Positions 34,622 to 45,272 are shown, counted from the stretch's first letter. The stretch is DNA of 64,000 nt from Verrucomicrobiota bacterium (GCA_004293445.1 RDYP01000003.1:62001-126000), one strand, 5' to 3'. Program-made: numbers and translations. Notes: generated by a model not told the origin, from the letters alone.

Positions 34622-36839
34622 TCTCAGCACCGCCGAAGATCATGCGCGGAGCATTCGTGCGGGGGCCTTCGGGGATGCGGCTGACGATGGCCCGCTCATC
34701 GAGGAGATTCTGCACCCCGGCGAGCAGCTTGACGTTTTCGTTCAACTGATAGTGGCCACTGAGGTCGAACTGGCACAGTGCCTGGATCTTCCCATCGCGA
34801 CTGGTCGGGGTGGACTCGTTGGCCGCTGTGGCGGGGTTGTCGACACGCGGACTGCCGTTCCAACCGCTGCCCCAGGAGCTACCGAGGTAATGAAGATCGA
34901 GGTTCATCGCCCATTTTCCGCCGCTCAGTCCGATACCAGCGGCGAATTTCCATTCTGGGACGTATGGAATCTCATTGCAGTCTCGACCTCCGGCGTAGAT
35001 CGCATCGCCACCGCCTGCGAGGAAGGACGAGCTGTTCTTGAACTCCGCGGTCGTCCAAGTGGCGCTGAGATAAAGTGGCAGGCCAAGCGACCAGCCAGCC
35101 GCCTGCCCGGCATCGTACTGGACCAGCGATTCGAGCCCGAAGACATCGGCCGCACCGGCATTCTGGCTGGCAGATGCACCCGATGCACCAAGGCCGGCGT
35201 CGGTGGAAATCAGTTGGTCGAAGTCCGTGTAGAAACCCACCAGTTCGGCATTGAAGAAATCCCCGCGGTGCCGATAGCCCAGCTCGTAGCCGAGGCTCTC
35301 CTCGTTTTCGGTGCCATTGGCAAGATAGGCCTGCGGACTGGGCGAGGCAACGCCCCGGAAGACGCCGCCGAAGAGCGAGCGGATGGCATCGAGCTCGTAG
35401 TTCGCACCCATCCCGCCAGCGAAGAGATGCTCGTCCCCCGCGAACTGGAGGCCGGTTTTGTCGGTGTAGTCGAGCTCCAGAAGCTCGTAGCGGAGGCCGG
35501 GCCGCAGGGTAAGCTTACCCAGCTGAATTTCGTCTTCGGCGTAGAGCGCTGTGGCGAAGGTTTCGTTGATGCCATTCGGCGTGATCGCACCGGGCTGACC
35601 GGGACTCAGGACGAAGCCGCCATTCCCAAGCGCATTGTAAGTCGCGACCTGCTGCTGCGCATCGGCCCGATCGTAATGAAAGCGCGCGCCAAAAGCCAGA
35701 TCGTGCTCGAGCGATCCGGTGGCGAACTTGAAATTCGCCTGATTCTGCCAACCATAGGCCTGATGATCGCGAAGATTCGCGGTGCTACGAGTGGTCCCGA
35801 CAGCGCTGCCGTCGAGCACCGCGATCAGCGCGGGATTGAGCAGCGCCTGATGAAGTGAGGTTCCATTGACCCGATCGAGCTTGTCCCAGTTGCGACGAAA
35901 CTCATTGAAATACACGGCCGACTCGATCCGCAGCGCATCGCTCGGCTCACCGATCCATTTCAGGTAGCTGCGCCACTGGCTGGACTCGAACTCATCGAAC
36001 TTAGTAGCGGCGTAGCGGCGGTCCGGCGTGGAGCGAACGTCCACTTCGCTGAGGCCGGTGTAAGTCTCGTTGGCGTCGAAGTCCGTGTAGCCGGCCTTCA
36101 CCTCGATCCGCTGCTTGAGCGCGCTGTCCGGCTCCCAGAAGAACTTCAGCATGGGCTCGATGAGATCGAATCCGCTGTCGCCGCCGAAATCGATATCGCG
36201 ATAGCCGTCGCTAGTCTGCGAGTGGAGCTCCAGCAAGTAACCAACGCGGCCAGACGCCGTGTCCACGCTGTCACCATACCAACTGTGATTGAAAGCGGTA
36301 TTGAAACTGCCGTAGGTCGTCCGTGAGTAGAATTTCGAGTCTTCCGGGATTTCGGTGGAGAGGAAATTGATCACCCCACCCGTCGTCTGCGGGCCGTAGC
36401 GCACCTGCGACGAGCCTTTGAGCACCTCGATCCCGGCCATGCGTGCGGGTTTTGGCGAATAATAAGCGGCCGGCGCGGAATAGGGCGAAGGTGCGGTCAG
36501 GATGCCGTCCTCCATCACCGTGACCTTTTCACTGCGCGTGCCATCCGCGCCCCGCAGCGAGACGTTGGGGAAATTGCCAAAGCCATCCTCCTCACGGACA
36601 TACACACCCGGCACCTTCGCCAGGACCTGCCCGAGGTTCGTGTAACCTCGCTCACGGAACTCCTCCGCATCGACGTAAGCCGCAGCCCCCGCCAAGGTCC
36701 AAACCGCCTCGGCACTGCCGACCACGGTCATCGCTTCGAGATTTGCCACCTCACTCGCAGCCTCATCGGCGACGGCAAAGGAAGCAGCGGAGAGAAAAGT
36801 CGCGCTGGCGAGCAGCTCAAGACGGATCGAAGGCTTCAT
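34611..36839 (-). CDS. TonB-dependent receptor, FecA-like
   Basis: A 742-residue outer-membrane receptor: signal peptide ending FAVADE, a TonB-box-like LEAMTVVGS, a plug domain (about residues 45-170) and a 22-stranded barrel ending in EISF. LAKVPGVYVREEDGFGNFPN, VSLRGADGTRSEKVTVMEDG and VLKGSSQVRYGPQTTGGVIN match FecA-type iron-citrate receptors rather closely. Energised by TonB-ExbBD encoded elsewhere, it likely imports ferric-siderophore or ferric citrate. There is no extra N-terminal signalling domain as in E. coli FecA. A Fur-type palindrome stands 33 bases upstream of the ATG, which supports iron control. Confidence 0.9.
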   Translation of the reverse strand: MKPSIRLELLASATFLSAASFAVADEAASEVANLEAMTVVGSAEAVWTLAGAAAYVDAEEFRERGYTNLGQVLAKVPGVYVREEDGFGNFPNVSLRGADGTRSEKVTVMEDGILTAPSPYSAPAAYYSPKPARMAGIEVLKGSSQVRYGPQTTGGVINFLSTEIPEDSKFYSRTTYGSFNTAFNHSWYGDSVDTASGRVGYLLELHSQTSDGYRDIDFGGDSGFDLIEPMLKFFWEPDSALKQRIEVKAGYTDFDANETYTGLSEVDVRSTPDRRYAATKFDEFESSQWRSYLKWIGEPSDALRIESAVYFNEFRRNWDKLDRVNGTSLHQALLNPALIAVLDGSAVGTTRSTANLRDHQAYGWQNQANFKFATGSLEHDLAFGARFHYDRADAQQQVATYNALGNGGFVLSPGQPGAITPNGINETFATALYAEDEIQLGKLTLRPGLRYELLELDYTDKTGLQFAGDEHLFAGGMGANYELDAIRSLFGGVFRGVASPSPQAYLANGTENEESLGYELGYRHRGDFFNAELVGFYTDFDQLISTDAGLGASGASASQNAGAADVFGLESLVQYDAGQAAGWSLGLPLYLSATWTTAEFKNSSSFLAGGGDAIYAGGRDCNEIPYVPEWKFAAGIGLSGGKWAMNLDLHYLGSSWGSGWNGSPRVDNPATAANESTPTSRDGKIQALCQFDLSGHYQLNENVKLLAGVQNLLDERAIVSRIPEGPRTNAPRMIFGGAEISF

Positions 36840-37189
36840 GGGAGAGTCGAGGTGAGTGACAAAATCGTTATTGAGACGCAGTCTCAGGAACGATGTCTCG
36901 AAAAGAACGGCTGGGGTCAATCGAAAATTAAGCGAGCAGGTCGCTTGGAAAAAATCCTCCCTGATTCAGGCGTGGAATTTTCCACACGTGCAGAAACGGA
37001 TATCTTGTTCCGATAAAGCTGCGTCCGCCCTGAAAAAGCGGTTGGACTCAGCGGCCTCTAGCAGCTCACGAACTCGATCGAACCTCGGAAATCCGCCACA
37101 GCCCGGGATTGCAAATCCAGCGTCTTGGGATGAGATATCCCTAGGCGTCGATCTGTCCGGATGCCTCTCTCCACCCAATCCCCATTCCC
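36840..37189. other. Divergent intergenic region between FecA-like and alpha-2-macroglobulin genes
   Basis: Beyond the Fur-like palindrome at 36872-36886 this 350-base gap shows no RNA motif or further repeat. The last 60 bases before the alpha-2-macroglobulin ATG are C/T-rich. A promoter for that gene must lie here but could not be placed. Confidence 0.4.
36872..36886 (-). promoter_or_regulatory. Fur-like operator palindrome
   Basis: TGAGAC-GCA-GTCTCA is a perfect inverted repeat that can also be read as 7-1-7, the symmetry of the Fur core (TGAnAATnATTnTCA). It lies 33 bases before the FecA-like start codon on the divergent side, in a suitable place to repress transcription when iron is plentiful. 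No clear -35/-10 pair could be assigned. Confidence 0.6.
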
Positions 37190-40100
37190 ATGCGCCCCAT
37201 CGTCGTCTTGTTGGCGGGCCTCTCCATCCACGGTGCCTCCGCCGCACCGCGTCTCCAACTTTCCACAGAAGCCCTCGCACCGGAAAGCCGCATCGAGCTG
37301 GTCCTCGATCATGCTGCGGCCGGCGAGGACCGCATCGGCAAGGAAGCCCGCAGCGCGTGGCTCGATATCCAACCGGCCTGGCCTGGTAGCCTGTTTTGGA
37401 AAGAAGCCAACGTGCTCGAATTCCGACCCGCGCAAGCGCCCGCTCTCGGCACGACCTATCGCTTTCAACTCATCGGCCAACACGCCCACCTCGACGGCAG
37501 CACGATCCCGAACGGCGAGCTCGCCCGCATCAAGAGCGAACCGTTTCAAATCGACTACGCCACCTTGCTCGACCGCTACGAGGACGACTGGAGCCCACGC
37601 AGTGCCGCGTATTTCCTCCGCTTCAACGGCGATGTCCTTCCGGAAAAAGCCGCGCCCTTTTTGTTCTTCGAGGCCGATGGCGGCAAGCGAGTCGCCGCCC
37701 GCACCGAACGCGCGAGCTTCGCCCGTCTGAAGCAGCCCGGTTACCTCGGTGCCTCGTGGAGCGAACGCTTCGCCCACCGCGGCCAAGCCCCGGCCACACC
37801 CGAGCTTACGCCCGAACTCGAACTTCCAAACGGCCTGATCGTCACTCCCCTCCAGCCCCTCCCGATCGGTCAGAACTGGCGACTCTCGGTGCTCACCGGC
37901 CTGCCCGACGCCTCGGGCAAAGCAAAGTTTCCGCAAGACTCCACACGCTACCTTGGAGAGATCGATCCTCTCCGCGTGGAACGCTTGGTCGCCCGTGTCA
38001 CCGCCGACGCCCCACGCCGCATCGTCGCGGACTTCAATGTCAGGCTACCCGCAGACCTGCCGACATCCATGGTCCGCATCGAACCAACGCCAAAGGATCT
38101 TCGCATCGAAGTCCGCGGCGACGAACTCCATATCTTAGGAGACTTTGCGGGCGAAGCGAACTGGCACGTCACTCTCGACGCCGCGCTTGGCTCTTTCGAC
38201 GGCCGTGCGCTCGGCCAGCCCTTCGCGAAATCGATCGAATTCCGCCCACTCAAGCCGGAGCTCGCCATCGCCAGTCAGGACGAAAGCCAGCTCGCCTCCG
38301 GGACCCGCAAGTACCGCGTTCAAACCGTGAACCTGGACCTTGTCAAAGTCCGGGTAAAACGCCTCGACGCCACTCAATTGATCCGCGCCCAGCAAGGCTA
38401 CCGCCACTACACCGGCAACGGACACGACGGGAAAACACTCAAACCCACCCACCTCATCCCCTACGAAATGCTGGCCGGCGAGACCATCGTCGAATTCGAC
38501 GTCCCTCTTGCCAACGCCCTCGATACCACCCAAGCGCTGGTGCTCGATTGGGATCAAGTCCTCGCCGACGACGCCAAGCCTTTCACCCTCGGCTTCCCGA
38601 AAAACGCAATCGCGCCACCCCTCGTCGCCAAGCCCGCCGCCGCCTTCTTCCTCGAAATCGCCGGCACCCCAAAGGTCGGCACGAAAGCAGAAAAAAACGA
38701 CAACCCCAACGATGGCGAGAACGACGGACCGCCCAAGTCTCCCGTCGTCCAAGCCCTCGTCCAACTCACCGATATCGGACTCGCATGGAAAATCATCGAC
38801 GGCGAAGCCCGCGTATTCGCCTTCTCCTGCCTCAGCGGCAAGCCGCTCGCTGACGTATCCCTCGCCACCTTTGGCGAAGATGCCAAGCCCCTCCAACAAA
38901 CGAAAACCGGACCCGATGGGATGGCCCTTCTCCCACGCGATGCATCCGCTCGGCACCTGCAGGCAAGCCTCGGCGACGATCGCTACAGCGTCGCCTACGA
39001 CACTACCCTGCCCACCGTCGGCCTCTGGCGCTTCCCGGTGCGCTACTCGTGGGAGCCAACCGCATTGGAAAAGCGGCGCGTCTTCCTCTTCACCGATCGC
39101 TCGCTTTACCGACCGGGCGAAAAGGTCCACCTCAAGGGCATCGTTCGCCGGCAAAGCGGCAACGAAATCGGCGCTCAGCCAGCTGCAAAATCGCGGATCG
39201 TAGTCACCGATCCCACAAGCCGCGAAATTCTCTCCAAAGAAGTGAACCTTTCACCGAAGGGCGGCTTCGACCTCAGCTTCGACCTCCCCGCCGAAACGAC
39301 AGGCTACCACCGCATCACTTTCGAATACCCCGACGAACTCGCGACGCTCGACGGGCTCGAAGACTGGTCGGAGCGCGCCTTGATCGAAAGCAACTCCCGT
39401 TTCCAAATCGGCCTGCGGGTCGAGGAATTCCGCCGCAATGCCTTCGAAATCAAACATCAACTCGCCACTCCTCAGCCCGGCGCCAAGGAAGTAAGCCTCG
39501 ATCTCCAAGCTCGCTACTACCAAGGCCAGCCGGTCGCCAAAGGCGAAGTCGAAACCTTCACCCACATCACCGAGACCAATTTCTACCCGGAGAAATTCCG
39601 CGACCACCTCTTCGGCGACCATCGCTTCCAAGACTTCGGTTACTGGTATCACTACTTCGGCTACCGCTGGGACGACGCCCAAAACACGCGTCAAAACCAA
39701 AGCGAATCCACCAAGACCACACTCGCCGACGACGGCAGCGCGCACGTTGTCGCGAAGTTGCCAGATACCGAATTTCCCATGGCTCGCACGGTATCCATCT
39801 CCACTGAGGTGACCGACGCGAACCGCCAGACGCTCGGCAAAAGTACGGAAGCGATCGTACATCCATCCTCGGTCTATGTCGGCATCTCCCGTCTCGACCG
39901 ACTTGTCCGGGTCGGCGATCGAATCCCGCTCGAAATCGTCGCACTCGGCATCGATGGCGAAGCCATCCAGAGCGAGCTGAAGATCGACGCCAAGCTCTCC
40001 CGCGAGGTCAACGACCAGGTCCGTATCGACACCGGCAAAGGCCGCTCCGCACTGCGCAACGAAACCCGTCGCGAAGAGCTATCGACCACCCCGCTGACCT

Positions 40101-42970
40101 TGGCCGACGGCTCGCGCACCGAATTCCTCTTCGCCCCCCAGAGTGCCGGACTTCACCAGATCGAACTCCGCGGCCGCGACCCCGAAGGACGCCCCTTCGC
40201 CACCGCAATGTCCATCCACGTCTACGGCGGCGACGAATACCCCTGGGCCTACGAAGACGGCATGCGGATCAAATTGGTACCCGAGAAAAAACTCTACCAA
40301 CCCGGCGAAACCGCACGCGTGCTCGTCCTCTCCCCGATCGAGGGCACCGCGCTGGTCACCGTCGAACGCGAGAAAGTCCTGCGCTCCTTCATGATCGAAC
40401 TCAAGGCCGACAAGCCGGTCATCGAAATCCCATTCAGTGACACCGACGCTCCGAACGCCTTCGTCTCCGTCCTCGTGGTCAAGGGCGCCCAAGACAGCGC
40501 GCAACGCTTCAAGGAGCCCCAGCTCCGTCTCGGCTACTGCGAACTGATGGTGGAAAACATCCGCGACAAACTCGCCGTGAAACTCGACCTGCCGACCGAA
40601 AGCGTGAGGCCCGGCACGGAGCTTGAAATCGCAGGAAGCATCGTCCTCGCAGACGGCCAGCCCGCAGCCAATGCCGAAGTTACCCTCTACGCCGAAGACG
40701 AAGGCACTCTCGCCGTGATGGGCTACGAAACGCCAAACCCCATGGCGCACTTTTACGAGCCCCGCGAGCTGCGGGTGAACTGCGGCACCACCCTCGACAA
40801 ATTCATCCCCGAATCCCCTGACGAGCAGACTCTTTACAACAAAGGCTTCTTCATCGGCGGCGGCGACGACGAGTTGGGCGGGATGTCACCGGCGATGCGC
40901 AGCGACTTCAACCCCTGCGCCGGCTGGCGACCCGCAATCACCACCGACGCCGCAGGCAGGTTCGCCGCGACCTTCAAGATGCCCGACACCTTGACCCGCT
41001 ACCGCGTCATCGCCATCGCCCACCACGGCGAAACCCGCTTCGGCCACACCGATTCGGAGCTCGTCGTCAGCAAGGAACTGATGATCGAACCCCAAGCCCC
41101 CCGCTTCGCCAATGAGGGCGATACCCTCACGCTCCGCGCACTGGTGCAGAACGCATCCGACCACTCCGGCACTTGGAATGTCAGCTTCACCGCCAACCCT
41201 CCTGGCTCCGATCCCATCGCCACCCTCGTCGGCACGGAGAGACAAAAAACCATCGCTCTCCCCGCAGGCGGGTCCGCCACGGTGCTCTTCCCCATCACCC
41301 TTCAAAATACGGGTGAAGCCGTCGTTTCCTGGAAGGCCGAACCGCTCTCACTCGACACCACGGAACTCACACCCGCCCTCGCCACCAAGCTGCAGGACCA
41401 AGTGGAGTCCCGCTTCCAAGTCCAATACCCCGTGCCACTGCTGCGCCAAACCCGACTCGTGAACCTCGGTGGCAGGCAGATCGACTTGCTCAAAGAACTC
41501 GACCCCTCGCTGTTGAAAGGCCGCGGTCACATCGAGCTCGAGTTCTCCCGCTCGCTCCTCGCCGAAGCCGCAGGCTCGGTCGACTATCTACTAAGTTACC
41601 CGTACGGCTGCGTCGAACAGACGACGTCCTCGATGATGCCTTGGCTTGCCGTCGACCAACTGCGCGACGTGGTGCCCTCCTTTGAGAAATACCCCGAAGC
41701 CAAGGTGAAGGCGGCCTTGCAAAAAGGCGTCGATCGCCTGCTCTCGATGCAACAGCCCGACGGCGGGTTCAGCTACTGGCCGGGCAACCACGAAATCGTC
41801 CCCTGGGCCAGCGCCTACGCCGGACTCGGCCTCGTCCTAGCCGAACAAAAGGGTGCCGTGGTCCCCCATGCCTCACTCGCCGCACTGGCCACCCACCTCG
41901 AGACCTCCCTGCGGGGACTCGGCAGCACCACTTCCTCCTACGAACTCGAAAACGTCTGCCGCGCCGTCTGGATCCTCGCCATTCTCGATCGCCAGCCCGC
42001 CGCCGCCATCAACGCTCTGAAGGACCGCATCGCCGACCTCAATCCCCGCGCACGCTGCCTGCTCGCCCTCGCCGCGCATACCGCGAAGATCGGTAATTCC
42101 GCCGACATCCTTCGCAACAAAACCAAATGCCGTCTCAAGGACGACGCGTGGATGCCGTGGCAAAACGACCACGCGATGTCTCTCTTCGCTTGGTCCGTCA
42201 TCGATCCCGAAAGCCCCGAAACCACCGCCGCCCTCCACAAACTGATCAGCGACCGCAATCCCTACGGCCACTGGCGCACCACCTGGGTCAACGCTTGGGC
42301 CCTGCTCGCCCTCGGCACCTACGCCGAACATCAAGAGGAGGCAAAACCCGCCACCATCACCCTGACCAGCAACGAAGGTCCGCGCACCCTCACTCTGGAA
42401 GCCGGCAAGCCCGCACCCGCCCTCGACTTCCCGCTCGGCAGCAGCCTCACCCTCAAGGCCAACTCGGACGAAAGCGCGTACGTTCGCGTGAAACTTTCCT
42501 CCAAGCCCGACCTCACACCGCAAAAACCTGTCGCGAAAAACGGCATGCAAATCACCCGCTTCTACGAGCGCGTGAAATCCGATGGCAGCACCGAACCATT
42601 GGCGAAACCAAAACTGGGCGATCTGGTACGCATCACCCTGCGGGTCGAACTGCCCGACGACGACTCGCGCTACCTGATCGTCGAAGACCGACTGCCAGCG
42701 ATCTTCGAGGCAGTGAACAACGACTTCGCCAGCCAATCCGCCCACAGCAAGACAGGAACCACGAGCGAACAGGATTGGAGCGTATCGCATTCCGAACTCC
42801 GCTCCGATCGCGCCCTCTTCTTCTTCGATCGCGTCTGGAGCAAGGGCCGCCAAGAAATCCACTACCTCGCCCGCTGCACCATGGAAGGCAAGGCGGTCGC
42901 CCCGCCAGCGAAAGTGGAATCGATGTACGACCCCGACCAGACAGCGCTTTCCGCCTCACGCGAATTCTAA
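37190..42970 (+). CDS. Bacterial alpha-2-macroglobulin family protein
   Basis: A 1926-residue periplasmic protease trap. The signal peptide ends GASA without a lipobox, unlike E. coli YfhM. MG2-type macroglobulin domains carry the hallmark FLFTDRSLYRPGEKVHLKGI (about residue 625). The thioester domain has YPYGCVEQTTSSMMPW, with Cys1474 and Gln1477 intact, so a reactive thioester able to link to attacking proteases can form. LSMQQPDGGFSYWPG, a helical-toroid repeat, follows. The C-terminal ~150 residues form the receptor-like domain. It lies 7 bp upstream of a PBP1C gene, the pairing seen widely in Gram-negative bacteria, where PBP1C is thought to repair peptidoglycan after breaches. The ATG is behind a C/T-rich leader with no Shine-Dalgarno. 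Confidence 0.93.
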   Translation: MRPIVVLLAGLSIHGASAAPRLQLSTEALAPESRIELVLDHAAAGEDRIGKEARSAWLDIQPAWPGSLFWKEANVLEFRPAQAPALGTTYRFQLIGQHAHLDGSTIPNGELARIKSEPFQIDYATLLDRYEDDWSPRSAAYFLRFNGDVLPEKAAPFLFFEADGGKRVAARTERASFARLKQPGYLGASWSERFAHRGQAPATPELTPELELPNGLIVTPLQPLPIGQNWRLSVLTGLPDASGKAKFPQDSTRYLGEIDPLRVERLVARVTADAPRRIVADFNVRLPADLPTSMVRIEPTPKDLRIEVRGDELHILGDFAGEANWHVTLDAALGSFDGRALGQPFAKSIEFRPLKPELAIASQDESQLASGTRKYRVQTVNLDLVKVRVKRLDATQLIRAQQGYRHYTGNGHDGKTLKPTHLIPYEMLAGETIVEFDVPLANALDTTQALVLDWDQVLADDAKPFTLGFPKNAIAPPLVAKPAAAFFLEIAGTPKVGTKAEKNDNPNDGENDGPPKSPVVQALVQLTDIGLAWKIIDGEARVFAFSCLSGKPLADVSLATFGEDAKPLQQTKTGPDGMALLPRDASARHLQASLGDDRYSVAYDTTLPTVGLWRFPVRYSWEPTALEKRRVFLFTDRSLYRPGEKVHLKGIVRRQSGNEIGAQPAAKSRIVVTDPTSREILSKEVNLSPKGGFDLSFDLPAETTGYHRITFEYPDELATLDGLEDWSERALIESNSRFQIGLRVEEFRRNAFEIKHQLATPQPGAKEVSLDLQARYYQGQPVAKGEVETFTHITETNFYPEKFRDHLFGDHRFQDFGYWYHYFGYRWDDAQNTRQNQSESTKTTLADDGSAHVVAKLPDTEFPMARTVSISTEVTDANRQTLGKSTEAIVHPSSVYVGISRLDRLVRVGDRIPLEIVALGIDGEAIQSELKIDAKLSREVNDQVRIDTGKGRSALRNETRREELSTTPLTLADGSRTEFLFAPQSAGLHQIELRGRDPEGRPFATAMSIHVYGGDEYPWAYEDGMRIKLVPEKKLYQPGETARVLVLSPIEGTALVTVEREKVLRSFMIELKADKPVIEIPFSDTDAPNAFVSVLVVKGAQDSAQRFKEPQLRLGYCELMVENIRDKLAVKLDLPTESVRPGTELEIAGSIVLADGQPAANAEVTLYAEDEGTLAVMGYETPNPMAHFYEPRELRVNCGTTLDKFIPESPDEQTLYNKGFFIGGGDDELGGMSPAMRSDFNPCAGWRPAITTDAAGRFAATFKMPDTLTRYRVIAIAHHGETRFGHTDSELVVSKELMIEPQAPRFANEGDTLTLRALVQNASDHSGTWNVSFTANPPGSDPIATLVGTERQKTIALPAGGSATVLFPITLQNTGEAVVSWKAEPLSLDTTELTPALATKLQDQVESRFQVQYPVPLLRQTRLVNLGGRQIDLLKELDPSLLKGRGHIELEFSRSLLAEAAGSVDYLLSYPYGCVEQTTSSMMPWLAVDQLRDVVPSFEKYPEAKVKAALQKGVDRLLSMQQPDGGFSYWPGNHEIVPWASAYAGLGLVLAEQKGAVVPHASLAALATHLETSLRGLGSTTSSYELENVCRAVWILAILDRQPAAAINALKDRIADLNPRARCLLALAAHTAKIGNSADILRNKTKCRLKDDAWMPWQNDHAMSLFAWSVIDPESPETTAALHKLISDRNPYGHWRTTWVNAWALLALGTYAEHQEEAKPATITLTSNEGPRTLTLEAGKPAPALDFPLGSSLTLKANSDESAYVRVKLSSKPDLTPQKPVAKNGMQITRFYERVKSDGSTEPLAKPKLGDLVRITLRVELPDDDSRYLIVEDRLPAIFEAVNNDFASQSAHSKTGTTSEQDWSVSHSELRSDRALFFFDRVWSKGRQEIHYLARCTMEGKAVAPPAKVESMYDPDQTALSASREF

Positions 42971-42977
42971 ACCCGCC

Positions 42978-45272
42978 GTGAACGTCCGCTCCCGCCTTCG
43001 CCGCAAGCGCGTCCTCATCCCCGGACTCTCCCTCGCGACAGGAGCCTTTGTCTGGTTTCTCCTTCCGCTCCTCCTACCCTTACCCTCCGATCTAACAGAA
43101 AATCCCGCCGCGTCGCCGATTCTTCGCGACCGCCACAATCGACCCCTGCGCCATCTCGTCCTACCCGACTCCACGCGCAGCGCGCCAGTCGCACTCGACC
43201 AGATTCCCGCCGACCTCATCGCCTGCACCCTGGCCGCCGAAGACAAGCGCTTTCACTCCCACGGCGGGATCGATCTCCTAGCGACCTTGCGCGCCATCAA
43301 GGACGCTCTTCTGCAGCGAAAAGCCGCTTCGGGCGCATCGACCATCACCCAGCAGCTCGTCAAACTCTCATCCCCCCGCGCTCCCCGCACGCTCTCGACC
43401 AAACTGCGCGAAGCCTTGGTCGCCCGGCACCTCGAAATGAAGTGGTCCAAAGACCTCATCCTCACCGCCTATCTCAACCACTTGCCCTACGGCAACCAGA
43501 GAACCGGCCCGGCGGAAGCCGCCCGCTTCTACTTCCAAAAACCGCTTGGCGATCTGTCACTCGCCGAATGCGCTTTACTGGCAGGACTCCCGCAGGCTCC
43601 GAGCCGGCTCGATCCCCTGAAACACCCGGACCGCGCACGCGCGCGACGCTCCGTGGTGCTGGACCGCGTGGCAGCAAACTACGACGCATCTCGTATCTCA
43701 GCCGCACGCGCCGAGTCGATCAGGCTCCGCCCTCTGCCCGAAGAGACACTCGCACCCTGGTTGCCCGGATTCATCGAAACTCATGGCCGCGTGACGCTCG
43801 ACGCCGATCTCCAGCACGACCTCGAAGCCATCGTCCGCGAAGAACTCGACAAGCTCTCCCATTCCAATCTCAGCCACGCCGCGCTCGTCGTTCTCGACAA
43901 CTCCAGCAGGGAAATCCTCGCCCTTGTCAGCTCGGGCGATTGGCACGATCCCCGGGGCGGCCAAATCAATGGCGCTCTCGTCCACCGCTCCCCCGGTTCC
44001 GTACTCAAACCCTTCACCTGGCTGCTCGGCTTCGAAAAAGCCGGCCTGCATCCGGGCTCAATCGTCGCGGACATCCCGACCCGCTTCCGCACCGAAGAAG
44101 GGCTCGACGCGCCCGAAAACTACGATCGCAGCTTCCGCGGACCCGTCTCCGTCCGCGAGGCCCTCGCCTGCTCGCTCAATGTCCCTGCGATGCGCGTCCT
44201 CAACGAACTCGGAGGCCCCCGACCGCTCCACCAACTCCTCCTCAACCTCGGGCTCGACAGCATCGGCCCCGATCCTGCTCCCTACGGACTCGGCCTCACC
44301 CTCGGCAACGCACCCGTTCGACTGCTCGATCTCACCAACGCCTACGCCACGCTCGCGGAAGGCGGGGTACACCGCGCGACGCGACTCTGGATCGAAAGCG
44401 AAAACGCTACAGATCATGCGACCCCGAAATCTGAAATCGATCCTCCCCCATCCATCATCTGCCAACCATCTTCCGCCTACCTCATCGCCGACATTCTCGC
44501 CGACCCGCTCGCGCGCGCACCCTCTTTCGGCCGCGGCGGACCTCTCGAACTCCCCTTCCGCTGCGCTGCAAAAACCGGCACCTCGTCCGATTTCCGCGAC
44601 AACTGGTGCCTCGGCTTCACTGCGGAATTCAGCGTCGGCGTGTGGGCCGGGAACTTCGACAACTCCCCGATGAAAGGACTCTCGGGTGTCGCCGGTGCCG
44701 GCCCCATTTTTCATCGTGCCATGCTCCGCCTCCACCGCGGTCGCAGCGCGCGCTGGCTGACAAGGCCGGATGGACTCGTCGACGTCGCCCTCGATCCCTC
44801 CACCGGAAAAAATGTCGGCGAGATCGGACAACGTAAGACCCAAGGAATCGCGGCCAGCATCGAGGCCGTCCCGAATGATCGAATTCCCCTCACCGCCTCA
44901 CCCGCCGACCGCGATACCGAAGGACGGGTGCTACTGGATTCCTCGTATCAAGAATGGCTCGGCTCCCCGCACAATCGCCGACGTACCGAGTTCGCCCTCG
45001 CCGAACATCGCCCGGCCGAACAGGCGCTGCGCATCCTCGGGCCGCGCGATGGTAGCGTCTGCCTGCTAGACCCGGAGTTGCCAAACGGCGGCCTGCTTCA
45101 CCTAAGCAGCAATCTCCCCAAAAGCACCCGCTGGTCCAGCCCAACGCTGGAAGTCTTTTCCGGCGGCACCGAAGCCATCGCCCGGCTCGAACCCGGCAGC
45201 CACATCCTCACCGCAACCGACCTCCGCAACGGTCACCACAAGCAGGTGACCATCCACGTGAAACCCCGCTGA
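42978..45272 (+). CDS. pbpC: Penicillin-binding protein 1C
   Basis: A 764-residue bifunctional peptidoglycan synthase starting with GTG. An N-terminal membrane anchor (residues 13-35) is followed by the glycosyltransferase family 51 domain, with catalytic Glu in LAAEDKRFHSHGG and GASTITQQLVKL. The transpeptidase domain carries SVLK (Ser341/Lys344), SLN (399-401) and KTGTS (532). A C-terminal PBP1C-specific BiPBP_C domain (about 690-764) ends TIHVKP. All catalytic residues are intact. It is coupled to the alpha-2-macroglobulin gene by a 7-bp gap and converges on sufD with 17 bp between. Confidence 0.95.
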   Translation: MNVRSRLRRKRVLIPGLSLATGAFVWFLLPLLLPLPSDLTENPAASPILRDRHNRPLRHLVLPDSTRSAPVALDQIPADLIACTLAAEDKRFHSHGGIDLLATLRAIKDALLQRKAASGASTITQQLVKLSSPRAPRTLSTKLREALVARHLEMKWSKDLILTAYLNHLPYGNQRTGPAEAARFYFQKPLGDLSLAECALLAGLPQAPSRLDPLKHPDRARARRSVVLDRVAANYDASRISAARAESIRLRPLPEETLAPWLPGFIETHGRVTLDADLQHDLEAIVREELDKLSHSNLSHAALVVLDNSSREILALVSSGDWHDPRGGQINGALVHRSPGSVLKPFTWLLGFEKAGLHPGSIVADIPTRFRTEEGLDAPENYDRSFRGPVSVREALACSLNVPAMRVLNELGGPRPLHQLLLNLGLDSIGPDPAPYGLGLTLGNAPVRLLDLTNAYATLAEGGVHRATRLWIESENATDHATPKSEIDPPPSIICQPSSAYLIADILADPLARAPSFGRGGPLELPFRCAAKTGTSSDFRDNWCLGFTAEFSVGVWAGNFDNSPMKGLSGVAGAGPIFHRAMLRLHRGRSARWLTRPDGLVDVALDPSTGKNVGEIGQRKTQGIAASIEAVPNDRIPLTASPADRDTEGRVLLDSSYQEWLGSPHNRRRTEFALAEHRPAEQALRILGPRDGSVCLLDPELPNGGLLHLSSNLPKSTRWSSPTLEVFSGGTEAIARLEPGSHILTATDLRNGHHKQVTIHVKPR

